NCBI RefSeq assembly: GCF_018613605.1
Contig: NZ_JAGGPU010000020.1
Coordinates: 62,001-126,000, forward strand
Source: Pedobacter sp. ISL-64
Lineage (GTDB): Bacteria; Bacteroidota; Bacteroidia; Sphingobacteriales; Sphingobacteriaceae
DNA: 64,000 nucleotides
Direction: 5' to 3'
This document shows, one piece after another, positions 43,515-53,538 of the stretch. Under the pieces are notes generated by a model that was not told where the DNA came from, searched no databases, and saw only the letters and a list, made by a program, of their open reading frames with translations. The position numbers and the translations under genes were made by a program. The stretch's first letter is position 1, and each line of letters opens with the position of its first letter.

Positions 43515-46500
43515 ATGGATCTTAATTTTTATCCAGAAAATCTAAAACGACGAAAAGGCTCTTCGTACAAAAAAATCCTGCTTACGGCTATGTCGGCATT
43601 GTGCTTACTTTGCGTGGCGAATACTGCAAATGCGGCCAACCGTAAAACGACACCAGGAACTGTGGGTACAAACATTTCAACGAGCAAACGAGATGTTAAC
43701 CTTAAAGGAAAGATTGTTGATGAAAAAGGTGAAACTTTGGTTGGCGTTAGCATTAGAGTGAAGGGCACTACCATTGTTGCTTCTACCGACGCCAATGGTG
43801 CTTTCTCCATTACTATTCCATCAACCGTAAGCAGCCCGGTTTTGGTGGTTTCGTACATTGGATATACCACACAAGAAGTACCTGTAGATGGAAAAACGAC
43901 TATAAATATTCAATTAAAAAGCGCTACAAATGATTTAGATGAGGTTGTAGTTGTTGGTTATAACACTGTAAAGAAAAGTGATTTAACCGGAGCGGTTGTA
44001 AGCGTGGGTGCTAAAGAAATCAGATCGAGGCCGGTAACCAATGCCTTACAGGCCATGCAAGGCAAAGCAGCAGGTGTAGATATCACTTCGAATGAGCGCC
44101 CTGGTCAGGTTGGAGATATTAAAATTCGGGGTCTTAGGTCATTAAAAGCCAGCAATTCGCCCTTATTCGTGGTAGATGGTATTCCATTGCAAGCTGGCGG
44201 GATCGATGCCATTAATCCGAACGACATTGAAAACATTGATGTTTTAAAGGATGCCTCCGCAACAGCCATTTATGGTTCGAGAGGTGCCAATGGAGTTGTA
44301 CTTGTAACCACCAAAAAAGGTAAAACCGGGAGGTTAACTATGGATTATGTAGGAACAGCAACCATCGAAACCCTAAACGACAGGATGGAAATGATGAATT
44401 CGGCACAATATATCGAGTTTCGCCGTGATGCATTTAGGGCATTGCCTATAACCGATACCCGGAAATATCCAACTGTAGCTACGCTGGCTAAAGACAGAGA
44501 AATTTTTGCTGGCGATCCCTATGTGCTCGAAAACATAGAAAAGGGCTGGGCAAATGGCGTTTATGATGGCAGCCTGGTTCCCACTACCGATTGGGGCGAT
44601 TTAGTTACCAGAACCGGGATTACCCAAGATCATGTATTGAGTGTAAGCGGCGGTACCGAAAAAATGAAAGCATATGGATCATTTGGCTACCTGAATCAAA
44701 CCGGCACACAGTTGGGGCAGGATTTTGAAAGATATAGTGGTAAATTAAGTGTAGAGATTAATCCCGTTAAATGGTTTAAAATGGGACTTAACATCACAAC
44801 AACCTATAGCCTGCAAAACTATGGTTTCGTTGCGGCCAGTGCTTCGGGTGCTGGAAATATTTATGCAGCAGCGCGTGGCATGCTCCCTATGGCTATTCCT
44901 TACGATCCGAGTGGCAATAGAATTAACCTGCCAGGTGGCGATATCAATATCCAGAATCCAATTCTCGAAGCCGATTATAACATCAATCTTCGTAAAACCC
45001 TAAGAACCCTAGGTTCGGCTTTTGCTGAGGTTAATATTTTAAAAGGGTTAAAATACCGCATCAATTTCGGCCCTGATTTTTCTAATTTCTATAATGGAAA
45101 GTACCAGGACGCAAAATCGGTAAACCGCGATGCAGGTATACCCGGTTCGGTTAACAATTATGCACAGTTAAATCAAAGCAACAAGTTTGCCTATACCCTC
45201 GATCATTTATTGTATTACGACAAAACCATTAACAAGCACAGTTTTGGAGTAACTTTATTACAAAGTTCTTCCCTGTTTCAGGATGAATCTTCATCACTAA
45301 CGGGCAGTAAAATAAATTTGATTGCTCCACTTTGGTATGGATTAAGAGCAGGAAGTATTACTGCTTTGGATGGATTTGATACAGATTTTAGAAAGTCTAC
45401 CCTCGAATCTTACATGGCAAGGGTAAACTATAGTTTTGATAGTAAATACCTCTTAACCGCATCGCTACGTTCGGATGGGGCATCGCAATTGGCTGAAGGC
45501 AACAAGTGGGATTTTTTCCCATCAGCAGCTCTGGCGTGGCGTATGGATCAGGAAGATTTCATGAAAAACATTAAATGGGTAAACCAATTGAAATTGAGGC
45601 TTGGCGTAGGTAGTACCGGTAACTCATCAGTGGATATTGGTAGCACATTAGGCCTTTTACAACCACTTACCTATACCTTTGGCAGTGCTGCCCAGATAGG
45701 TTATGTAGCATCAGACGCTTCTCTGGCCAACCCAATTTCATTTCCCAACAAATTGTTAAGCTGGGAAAAAACCCAACAGTATAATTTAGGTCTGGATTTC
45801 GATTTGCTACAGGGAAGAATAAGCGGTTCATTAGATCTCTATAAATCTAAAACTACCGATTTAATCTTGCTTAAAAAGATCAATATCATTAACGGTTATC
45901 CTACCTCTTATGATAACATTGGTTCGACCAAAAACAAAGGACTCGATTTAACACTAAATACGGTTAACGTTAGATCGAAAGATTTTAGTTGGGAATCTAC
46001 CCTGAATTTTTCAACCAGTAGAGACGAGATTGTGAAACTGAACGGAGGCGATATGGTTGCCGATCTTTTCTTTATCGGAAACGGGATCAGTGTAGCTTAC
46101 GATTATGTTAAAGATGGCATTTGGCAAGACACACCAGATGATTTAAAAGAAATAGCAAAATTTAATGCCAATGGAACCAGTTTTAAACCAGGAAGCATTA
46201 AGATAAGAGATTTAAACAATGATTATAAAATTGATGCGAATAACGACCGTCAGGTATTGGGCCGTTATACACCAAGCTGGAGCGGTGGTATTACTAACAC
46301 ATTTAACTACAAAGGTTTCGATTTATCTGTTTTTATTATTGCAAGGTATAATTTCCTTATCGCCACTGGCGCCGAATCATTGCAGGGCCGTTTTGCACAA
46401 CGTGTATTAGATTACTGGACACCAACCAACCCTACCAACGATTATCCTGCACCTAACTACGGTAGTGCAGCGGGCGACCAGTTTAAAAGTGCTATGAACT

Positions 46501-46715
46501 ATCAGGACGGTTCTTTTATCAAGGTTAGAAACATATCGTTGGGTTATAATTTTGCCGACAACATGACTAAAAAACTAACATTATCGAGGTTAAGGGTATA
46601 TGCCCAGATGATTAATCCTGGTTTAATCTACTCGAAGGTTAAATGGATAGATCCGGATTTAGGTGGTTCTACTTTTAACAGAGGTGTTGTATTTGGCATT
46701 AACGCAAGTTTCTAA
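43515..46715 (+). CDS. susC: SusC/RagA-family TonB-linked outer-membrane protein
   Basis: Glycan importer of 1066 residues. Signal segment ending NTANA, CarboxypepD_reg domain (about 62-140: GKIVDEKGETLVGVSIRVKGT), the SusC signature VVVVGYNTVKKSDLTGAV, and the plug motif DVLKDASATAIYGSRGANGV, then a barrel ending GVVFGINASF. It forms a lidded pore with the SusD lipoprotein encoded 21 bases downstream, taking up oligosaccharides made by the surface enzymes. The STN domain is absent, so control is not through an anti-sigma partner. The glycan is discussed with the downstream enzymes. Confidence 0.96.
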   Translation: MDLNFYPENLKRRKGSSYKKILLTAMSALCLLCVANTANAANRKTTPGTVGTNISTSKRDVNLKGKIVDEKGETLVGVSIRVKGTTIVASTDANGAFSITIPSTVSSPVLVVSYIGYTTQEVPVDGKTTINIQLKSATNDLDEVVVVGYNTVKKSDLTGAVVSVGAKEIRSRPVTNALQAMQGKAAGVDITSNERPGQVGDIKIRGLRSLKASNSPLFVVDGIPLQAGGIDAINPNDIENIDVLKDASATAIYGSRGANGVVLVTTKKGKTGRLTMDYVGTATIETLNDRMEMMNSAQYIEFRRDAFRALPITDTRKYPTVATLAKDREIFAGDPYVLENIEKGWANGVYDGSLVPTTDWGDLVTRTGITQDHVLSVSGGTEKMKAYGSFGYLNQTGTQLGQDFERYSGKLSVEINPVKWFKMGLNITTTYSLQNYGFVAASASGAGNIYAAARGMLPMAIPYDPSGNRINLPGGDINIQNPILEADYNINLRKTLRTLGSAFAEVNILKGLKYRINFGPDFSNFYNGKYQDAKSVNRDAGIPGSVNNYAQLNQSNKFAYTLDHLLYYDKTINKHSFGVTLLQSSSLFQDESSSLTGSKINLIAPLWYGLRAGSITALDGFDTDFRKSTLESYMARVNYSFDSKYLLTASLRSDGASQLAEGNKWDFFPSAALAWRMDQEDFMKNIKWVNQLKLRLGVGSTGNSSVDIGSTLGLLQPLTYTFGSAAQIGYVASDASLANPISFPNKLLSWEKTQQYNLGLDFDLLQGRISGSLDLYKSKTTDLILLKKINIINGYPTSYDNIGSTKNKGLDLTLNTVNVRSKDFSWESTLNFSTSRDEIVKLNGGDMVADLFFIGNGISVAYDYVKDGIWQDTPDDLKEIAKFNANGTSFKPGSIKIRDLNNDYKIDANNDRQVLGRYTPSWSGGITNTFNYKGFDLSVFIIARYNFLIATGAESLQGRFAQRVLDYWTPTNPTNDYPAPNYGSAAGDQFKSAMNYQDGSFIKVRNISLGYNFADNMTKKLTLSRLRVYAQMINPGLIYSKVKWIDPDLGGSTFNRGVVFGINASF

Positions 46716-46736
46716 CAGAGTGAAAAAATATTGATT

Positions 46737-48734
46737 ATGAAAAAGATTGTAAATATTATATCAGGGGTGGCTTTGTTAGGAAGCTTAATGGTTCTTCCCA
46801 CTTCCTGTAAAAAAAGTTTCCTGGATGAGGAAGTGATCAACTCACGCAATACATCCGATTTTCAAAAAACAGAAGGATTAGACGGATTGGTTATTGGTAT
46901 GTACCAAAGTTTAAAATTCCATTTTAATTATACCTGGGCCTACACCAGCACCAATTATGGGGTAGATGAGTTTACTGTTGGTGGTGATAGAACCGAGCAG
47001 ATGTGGAACTCGTATGACGGAACCTTAAATTCGCTAAATGTGGATGTACAGGCTGTTTTCGACAATATGTATACGAATATTAACTCAGCCAATATCGTGA
47101 TTAAAAATGTACCCATCTATTACACTGGTGCCAACAAAAATACCCGATTGGGAGAAGGCTACTTTATGCGTGCCTTCGATTATTTTAAACTGGTTAAGCA
47201 ATATGGAGGGGTGCCTTTACAGCTCGAATCGGTAGAAACGATTAAAGATGAATTTACAAGGAATTCGGCTAAAGAAGTATACGAGCAGGTAATTCAGGAT
47301 TTTACACAAGCTTATAATCTGCTGCCAACAGTGGCTGCAGAAAGAGGAAGAATTACCAAATGGGCGGCGGCCCACTTTCTGGCCAAGGCTTATCTGTTCC
47401 GCGCGAGTGAAATGAACAACGACTGGAATGGCGATACCAAAACGGCCGATCTACAAAACGCAATTAAATATGCAGATTTAGTAATTGGCAGCGGCCAGCA
47501 TAGTTTAGCTTCGAACTACAGCGATCTGTGGAACTTCACCGCGGTTGATGGTGCAAACGAAACCAACCGGGAAGTTATCCTGGCTGCCCAGTTTTCGAAC
47601 AATACTGCAACCCAAGGAAGATATGGTAACCAAATACACCTGTATTATCCATCCGTTTACCAAACCCTTCCCGGAATGACACGCGATATAGCTGGAGGAC
47701 GCGAATTTCAACGTATGAGATCAACAGATTATGCCTTAGACGTTTTTGACCGCGTGAATGATTCAAGATTCTGGAAAAGTTTCAAAACACGTTACGTAGC
47801 CAATAATGCAGCCAGTATTCCAAAATGGGTTAAAGGTAGCGCCCCTACTCCGGCACAAGAAGGACAACCAAAATTTGTAGTTGGTGAAGAGGCTGTTTTG
47901 TACATTGTAAACAATGCTGGCGATACCCGATATACGCCAATAGTTGATAAGGCCGATCCTGCTTTACCAACAGATCTTGCGCGCCGCAAACCAACTATGT
48001 TTGTGAGGTATTTTGCCGGTCAACCACAAAGCTACTTAAATGCCCATGGCAATTACGGTGTGAGCCAATATGTAGCTTTATCTAAATTTATGGATGGCTC
48101 CAGAAACCTGGTTGCTTCACAGTTCGGTCAGCGTGATGGAATTCTGGCCCGTCTTGCCGAAACCTATTTAATTGCAGCCGAAGCTTACGGACGATTGGGT
48201 CAGTATGCACAGGCCATTCCTTACCTAAATACGGTTCGCGATCGTGCAGCCTACAAAGATGGAGAAGACCGTTCTTCTTACGTTGATGGTGGAATTTCTT
48301 ATAAAACGAATCCAGCAGTAACCTCTGCAATTGTTTCCTATTCAGACAAAAATACCTATTTCGAATCGAATAATATCCCTGTAACGACAACCAATACATT
48401 ATCGTCAATGCATTTAAATAGTGAGGCCGATATTTTTAACTCCGGCAAAGATTTTTACGATAAAGTTGGCGCAAGTTCGGATGCAGACAAGTTCAAAGCC
48501 TTTATTTTGGATGAACGTTCGAGAGAATTGATGGGCGAGTTAATGAGATGGGAAGACTTGGCCCGCACCAAAACATTGGTGACCCGTACCGCTGCATTTA
48601 ATCTGGAAGCTAAACCGATTGCAAGTAAACATTACCTGCGCCCAATTCCTCAAAGTTTCTTAGATGTACTTAAAATTGGTGGAGAGCCTTTAACTGCTGA
48701 GCAAAAACAAGCCATGCAAAACCCGGGTTGGTAA
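46737..48734 (+). CDS. susD: SusD/RagB-family glycan-binding lipoprotein
   Basis: Surface lipoprotein of 666 residues. Lipobox LPTSC with Cys24. TPR-like helical scaffold: EQVIQDFTQAYNLLPTVAAERGRITKWAAAHFLAKAYLF in the N-terminal half, and DERSRELMGELMRWEDLARTKTL near the C-terminus, both hallmark SusD stretches. It works as the lid of the SusC pore and binds the polysaccharide. ATG 46737 is used rather than a TTG two codons earlier. It is followed by a 639-base repeat-rich gap. Confidence 0.96.
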   Translation: MKKIVNIISGVALLGSLMVLPTSCKKSFLDEEVINSRNTSDFQKTEGLDGLVIGMYQSLKFHFNYTWAYTSTNYGVDEFTVGGDRTEQMWNSYDGTLNSLNVDVQAVFDNMYTNINSANIVIKNVPIYYTGANKNTRLGEGYFMRAFDYFKLVKQYGGVPLQLESVETIKDEFTRNSAKEVYEQVIQDFTQAYNLLPTVAAERGRITKWAAAHFLAKAYLFRASEMNNDWNGDTKTADLQNAIKYADLVIGSGQHSLASNYSDLWNFTAVDGANETNREVILAAQFSNNTATQGRYGNQIHLYYPSVYQTLPGMTRDIAGGREFQRMRSTDYALDVFDRVNDSRFWKSFKTRYVANNAASIPKWVKGSAPTPAQEGQPKFVVGEEAVLYIVNNAGDTRYTPIVDKADPALPTDLARRKPTMFVRYFAGQPQSYLNAHGNYGVSQYVALSKFMDGSRNLVASQFGQRDGILARLAETYLIAAEAYGRLGQYAQAIPYLNTVRDRAAYKDGEDRSSYVDGGISYKTNPAVTSAIVSYSDKNTYFESNNIPVTTTNTLSSMHLNSEADIFNSGKDFYDKVGASSDADKFKAFILDERSRELMGELMRWEDLARTKTLVTRTAAFNLEAKPIASKHYLRPIPQSFLDVLKIGGEPLTAEQKQAMQNPGW

Positions 48735-48840
48735 ATAGCTTGGGCTAAAAAAAGGTTGTATTATAAATATAGCTTTGTCATCCTGAGGGATAACTTATTG
48801 TACAAAATCAAAATCTTTGCGGTGATAGGCCGCGAAAAAT

Positions 48841-48935
48841 CGTCATTGCGAGAAGGCTTTTTCAGCCGACGAAGCAATCTTACAACGATCGCTACCAGCG
48901 TGCGCATTAAGATTGCTTTGTTCCTCACAATGACG
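48841..48935. repeat. Extragenic palindrome (CGTCATTGCGAG type)
   Basis: CGTCATTGCGAGAAGG... at 48841 folds back on ...AAGATTGCTTTGTTCCTCACAATGACG ending at 48935. The middle shares GAAGGCTTTTTCAGCCGAC with the repeat at 36172-36297. The rest of 48735-49373 holds another partial repeat (48960-49080), the palindrome at 49185-49200, and no gene. Confidence 0.7.
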
Positions 48936-49184
48936 AAATTTCTATAGGAATCTGTAAGTGGTAGTAGAATCGAAGGACTTGTTTTAAATACTTTTGAAGT
49001 GTTTCGACGACTTGTCCCGATTTTCATCGGGAGGCTCTCCGTAGGAGTCCTTTGGACAACATGACAGAATCTGATGAGCAATTAACTTTATGATGCAACC
49101 TTTTTTAAAAAAAACCTTATTATTATCCCTCTCTGTATTTCGTATTGTATTTGTTACTTCCTCACTACAACCACTGCAGCATTA

Positions 49185-49200
49185 TTTCAAACGTTTGAAA
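49185..49200. promoter_or_regulatory. Candidate LacI-type operator
   Basis: TTTCAAACGTTTGAAA is a perfect 16-bp palindrome with the central AAACGTTT typical of LacI/GalR-family operators. It lies 174 bases upstream of the GH43-like gene. Related half-sites follow: GCGTTTAAAGC just after it and TAAACGCTAAACTCGTTTAAAC at 49271-49292. No LacI-family gene is in the window. Confidence 0.5.
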
Positions 49201-49373
49201 AGCGTTTAAAGCTGTTTATCTGTACGCTGCCCATTTTCTACAGGATAGAGCAGGACGGCCCTCTCAATTTTAAACGCTAAACTCGTTTAAACTATTTAAC
49301 CAAATATTTCCTTTTTATTAATGGCGTTTTTATCCCAATGGTATAGAAACGGTCCAATAATGATCAATTTGAG

Positions 49374-50384
49374 ATGAAAAAACTCCTCCTTGCATTTTTG
49401 ATACTGTTTTCTATATGTGCTTTTGCTCAAAAAAGCAACAAAACAACGCTAGTTCCCAAGCCATTGTACAGCGATCCTGTTTACGATGGCGCTGCCGATC
49501 CGGTGGTGATCTGGAATGAAGGAGAAAAGAAGTGGTTTATGTTTTATACCAACCGCAGGGCAAATGTTAAAAACCTCGATGGCGTAAGTTGGGTACATGG
49601 CACCCGTATCGGCATTGCTGAATCTGAAGATGGCGTAAAATGGAAATATCGTGATACCTGCGATATTCAATACCGCTTAACCGATTATACCCATTGGGCA
49701 CCAGAGGTAATCGAAAATAAGGGAATTTACCACATGTATTTAACCTATGTGCCTGGCGTTTTTAAAGATTGGCGCCACCCAAGGTATATTGTTCACCTTA
49801 CGAGTAAAAACCTCATCAACTGGAAATTCGAATCCAAACTGAACCTGGCCTCCGATCATTGCATTGATGCCTGTGTATTTAAATTGCCTAATAACAAAGG
49901 ATGGCGCATGTATTACAACAATGAAATGGCTGGCAAATCCATCTATTATGCCGACAGTAAAAATCTGTACAACTGGGAAGATAGCGGCAAAAAATTAATT
50001 GGCGATAAAGGCTGCGAAGGTCCAAAAGTTTTCTATTGGAAAAACACCTATTGGATGGTGGTCGACAACTGGAACGGTCTCGGCATATATTCATCTACCG
50101 ATCTCCTCACCTGGAAACGCCAGCCCAAAAACATTTTACAGGCACCCGGAAAAGGAACCGATGATGGTGTAATGGGCGGTCATGCCGATGTGGTAGTGAA
50201 TGGAGATAAAGCCTATATCTATTACTTTACCCACCCTGGCCGAACACCCGAAAATAAAGGAATCGATAACTACACGACTAGAAGAAGTGTGATTCAACTG
50301 GCAGAATTAGAATACGCCAATGGCGAAATCAGCTGCAACCGTGATAAATCCTTAGCTATTAAATTAAGTCCTAACCAAAAATAA
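49374..50384 (+). CDS. GH43-like five-bladed beta-propeller glycoside hydrolase
   Basis: A secreted enzyme of 336 residues (signal peptide ending ICAFAQ). Family-43-type features: DGAADPVVIWNEGEKKWFMFYT (catalytic Asp region), HWAPEVIENKGIYHMYLTY, ACVFKLPNNKGWRMYY, and the acid Glu in KGCEGPKVFYWKNTYWMV. This clan includes alpha-L-arabinofuranosidases and beta-xylosidases; the exact substrate cannot be read. It overlaps the GH2 gene by one base (TAATG), so both act together. Confidence 0.8.
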   Translation: MKKLLLAFLILFSICAFAQKSNKTTLVPKPLYSDPVYDGAADPVVIWNEGEKKWFMFYTNRRANVKNLDGVSWVHGTRIGIAESEDGVKWKYRDTCDIQYRLTDYTHWAPEVIENKGIYHMYLTYVPGVFKDWRHPRYIVHLTSKNLINWKFESKLNLASDHCIDACVFKLPNNKGWRMYYNNEMAGKSIYYADSKNLYNWEDSGKKLIGDKGCEGPKVFYWKNTYWMVVDNWNGLGIYSSTDLLTWKRQPKNILQAPGKGTDDGVMGGHADVVVNGDKAYIYYFTHPGRTPENKGIDNYTTRRSVIQLAELEYANGEISCNRDKSLAIKLSPNQK

Positions 50385-53347
50385 TGAAGCATATTTACCT
50401 TTTCTTAATGGTTGCGCTACTGCCCTTTATCACTTTTGCCCAACAACCGGTTACCCCAAGAAAAACCTACAACTTTAATCCCGGCTGGAAACTCTTTGTA
50501 GGTGATTTACCTGGCGCAGAAAGCACCGATTTTGATGATAAGGCATGGAAACCGATTACCCTACCCTATGCATGGAACGAAGATGAAGCCTTCAAAAAAT
50601 CTATAGAAGATTTATCAACCGGTATTGCTTGGTACCGTAAACATTTTACCATTTCAGAAACCAACAAAAGCAGTAAAATATTCCTTGAATTTGAGGGTAT
50701 TAGGCAGGCGGGTGAATTTTACCTGAACGGAAAGTTTATTGGCCGGCATGAAAATGGCGTGATGGCTTTTGGATTTGACATTAGCAGTTTAATTAATCAG
50801 AACAAAGAAAATGTGATTGCGGTTAAGATCGATAATGCCTGGAACTACAAAGAAAAGGCGACCAACTCTGGCTACCAATGGAACGATAAAAATTTTAATG
50901 CCAATTACGGGGGAATATCTAAAAACGTACGCCTGCATGTTACTGGTAATGTATATCAAACACTTCCACTTTATTCTACTTTAAAAACTACGGGTAACTA
51001 CTGTTACGCTAAAGATTTCAATATTAAAGGTAAATCAGCTTTAGTGGTTTCTGAATCGCAGGTTAAAAATGAAAGTGAAACGGATAAAAAACTGATTTAT
51101 GAGGTGGAACTTAAAGACCTTGATGGAAAAATAGTTAAAACCTTTAAATCCGCAGAAACCAATATCAAAGCTGGCGATACTTTAACCTTAAAAGCCGAAG
51201 CATTGGTAACCGGCTTAAATTTTTGGAGCTGGGGCTACGGCTACTTATACACGGTTACTTCAAGATTAAAATCTGAAGGCAAGACTATCGATGAGCTGAG
51301 CACCAAAACCGGATTTAGAAAAACAGCATTTAAAAACGGGATGGTTTATTTGAACGATCGGGTATTGATGATGAAAGGTTATGCCCAGCGCAGCAGTAAC
51401 GAATGGCCGGCAATCGGCTTATCAGTACCACCTTGGCTAAGCGATTACAGCAATCAACTCATGGTAGAAAGCAACGCCAATTTGGTACGCTGGATGCACA
51501 TTACGCCATGGAAACAGGATATAGAATCTTGCGACCGCGTAGGTTTGATCCAAGCCATGCCTGCCGGAGATTCGGAAAAAGATGTTACCGGAACCCGTTG
51601 GGATCAGCGAAAAGCGGTAATGACAGATGCGATTATTTACAACCGCAACAACCCGAGTATCGTTTTTTACGAATGTGGAAACGAATCGATCAGTACAGCG
51701 CACATGCAGGAAATGAAAGAGATTAGAAATCTTTACGACCCAAATGGAGGCAGAGCAATCGGATCGAGAGAAATGCTTGATATCCCTGAAGCCGAATATG
51801 GTGGCGAAATGTTATACATCAATAAAAGCGCAACCAAACCAGTATGGTCTATGGAGTATTCAAGAGATGAGGCCCTAAGGAAATATTGGGATGAGTTCTC
51901 CCCTCCCTTCCATGTAAATGGTGCAGGTCCGAAATACAAAGATGCCGATGCCAGCGATTATAACCGCAACCAGGATTCTTTTGCCATTGAAGATGTAATC
52001 CGTTGGAACGAATATTACGAAGAACGCCCCGGAACAGGAACCAGGATAAGTTCGGGTGGGGTAAACATTATATTTTCTGATTCGAATACCCACCACCGCG
52101 GCGAAGAAAACTACCGCAGAAGTGGCGAAGTGGATGCGATGCGCATTCCTAAAGATGCCTTTTTTGCACACAAAGTAATGTGGGATGGTTGGGTTGATGC
52201 TAAAAAAACCGGGATCCACTTAATCGGGCACTGGAACTACAAAGCTGGAGTTAAGAAGAATGTATACGTGGTGGCCAGTGGCGACAAGGTTGAGCTGATT
52301 TTGAACAATAAATCGCTTGGTTTTGGCGAAAAAAGTAATGGTTTTCTGTTCACTTTTAGAAACATAACTTTCCAGGCGGGCACAATAAAGGCCATTTCTT
52401 ATTCTTCAGCAGGAAAAAAACTGACAGAAACACAATTAAAAACAGCAGGCAAACCAGTAGGGTTAAAACTTACTGTAATGAAAAACCCAAGCGGTTTTAA
52501 GGCTGATGGTGCCGATGTGGTATTGGTGCAGGTTGAAGTAACAGATCAGGATGGAAACCGTTGCCCTACGGCTTCAAATATGATCAAATTTAGTTTAGAT
52601 GGCCCAGCCGAATGGCGTGGAGGTTTAGCCCAAGGGCCAGATAATTATATTTTGGCCAAAGATCTGCCAGTAGAAAATGGGGTAAACAGAGTGCTCATCA
52701 GATCGACAACTACTGCTGGGAAAATTAATTTAACCGCAAAAGCAGAAGACCTACAATCAGCACGCCTTTCATTCGAAACTTTACCGGTTAATACTGCTCA
52801 GGGATTATCTAACCAATTACCAAGCGATGGCTTGAAACCGAATTTAAGCAAAGGCGCAACACCGCTTGATCCATCATACACAATTTCCCGTAAATCGATT
52901 AAAATTATTGCTGCTGAAGCAGGTGCAAACAGCGAAAAAGCCAATTTAAGTTTCGATGATAATGAATTGAGCGATTGGGTAAACGATGGAAAGATCGCTA
53001 CCGCATGGATCAAATATACTTTAGCAAAAGAAAGTACGGTATCAGCAGTTTCGCTAAAATTGAATGGTTTTAGAACCAAAATTTATCCGTTAAGGGTCTT
53101 GGTTGATGGAAAAGTGGTTTTCGAAGGCAATAGCAAACCTAGCCTAGGTTATTTTACTGCAAACTGCAAGCCAACAAAAGGAAAAACAGTGACCATACAA
53201 TTAGTGGGCTCCGGAAAAGACAAAGAAAACTCATATATTGGCGTAGAGGTAAATGGTAAAAAACTTGATGATGGTATTGACCATGCAGAAACCAAACTAA
53301 AAGGTGGTTTAAGTATTATTGAAGCAGAAATTTACGAGCAGCCATAA
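50384..53347 (+). CDS. GH2-family glycoside hydrolase with extra C-terminal modules
   Basis: Secreted 987-residue enzyme. Order: signal peptide; jelly-roll sugar-binding domain (about 30-210, WYRKHFTI, FLEFEGIRQAGEFYLNGKFIG); Ig-like domain; TIM barrel with acid/base Glu in YECGNESIS and a second Glu in VWSMEYSRDE; then Ig-like domains of the DUF4982 sort and a C-terminal F5/8-like module (about 845-985). Beta-galactosidase, beta-glucuronidase and beta-mannosidase share this family. It probably releases a terminal sugar from the locus's polysaccharide. It is coupled to the GH43-like gene. Confidence 0.9.
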   Translation: MKHIYLFLMVALLPFITFAQQPVTPRKTYNFNPGWKLFVGDLPGAESTDFDDKAWKPITLPYAWNEDEAFKKSIEDLSTGIAWYRKHFTISETNKSSKIFLEFEGIRQAGEFYLNGKFIGRHENGVMAFGFDISSLINQNKENVIAVKIDNAWNYKEKATNSGYQWNDKNFNANYGGISKNVRLHVTGNVYQTLPLYSTLKTTGNYCYAKDFNIKGKSALVVSESQVKNESETDKKLIYEVELKDLDGKIVKTFKSAETNIKAGDTLTLKAEALVTGLNFWSWGYGYLYTVTSRLKSEGKTIDELSTKTGFRKTAFKNGMVYLNDRVLMMKGYAQRSSNEWPAIGLSVPPWLSDYSNQLMVESNANLVRWMHITPWKQDIESCDRVGLIQAMPAGDSEKDVTGTRWDQRKAVMTDAIIYNRNNPSIVFYECGNESISTAHMQEMKEIRNLYDPNGGRAIGSREMLDIPEAEYGGEMLYINKSATKPVWSMEYSRDEALRKYWDEFSPPFHVNGAGPKYKDADASDYNRNQDSFAIEDVIRWNEYYEERPGTGTRISSGGVNIIFSDSNTHHRGEENYRRSGEVDAMRIPKDAFFAHKVMWDGWVDAKKTGIHLIGHWNYKAGVKKNVYVVASGDKVELILNNKSLGFGEKSNGFLFTFRNITFQAGTIKAISYSSAGKKLTETQLKTAGKPVGLKLTVMKNPSGFKADGADVVLVQVEVTDQDGNRCPTASNMIKFSLDGPAEWRGGLAQGPDNYILAKDLPVENGVNRVLIRSTTTAGKINLTAKAEDLQSARLSFETLPVNTAQGLSNQLPSDGLKPNLSKGATPLDPSYTISRKSIKIIAAEAGANSEKANLSFDDNELSDWVNDGKIATAWIKYTLAKESTVSAVSLKLNGFRTKIYPLRVLVDGKVVFEGNSKPSLGYFTANCKPTKGKTVTIQLVGSGKDKENSYIGVEVNGKKLDDGIDHAETKLKGGLSIIEAEIYEQP

Positions 53348-53350
53348 GTA

Positions 53351-53398
53351 GACTTCCGAAGTTTTGCCAGGCCATATGCCAGGTAAACTTCGGAAGTC
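53351..53398 (+). terminator. Strong palindrome after the GH2 gene
   Basis: GACTTCCGAAGTTT at 53351-53364 pairs perfectly with AAACTTCGGAAGTC at 53385-53398. It lies four bases after the GH2 stop codon. A weaker relative occurs at 55563-55597, so this may be a mobile or repeated palindrome that doubles as a terminator. No long T-run follows. Confidence 0.6.
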
Positions 53399-53419
53399 CA
53401 TTACTAACGCTTAAACAGT

Positions 53420-53517
53420 CGTCACCCTGAATTTAGTTCAGGGTCTTAAAAAGGCATGAAGGATACTGACCTGTAGCAAAGCGGAAAGCTACCCAGTAAA
53501 ACAAGTTCAGCATGACG
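53420..53517. repeat. Dispersed repeat (CGTCACCCTGAATTTAGTTC), copy 1
   Basis: Opens CGTCACCCTGAATTTAGTTC with a CCCTGAATTTAGTTCAGGG hairpin, continues GGATACTGACCTGTAGCAAA, and closes ...AAGTTCAGCATGACG. Related copies are at 55229-55300 and 55482-55550. Confidence 0.75.
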
Positions 53518-53538
53518 CAATCTCTAAACTAACAAGAT

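Noticed and set aside
48761..49081. A 106-codon minus-strand frame after SusD
   Set aside because: It reads through extragenic palindromes and has no protein-like features.
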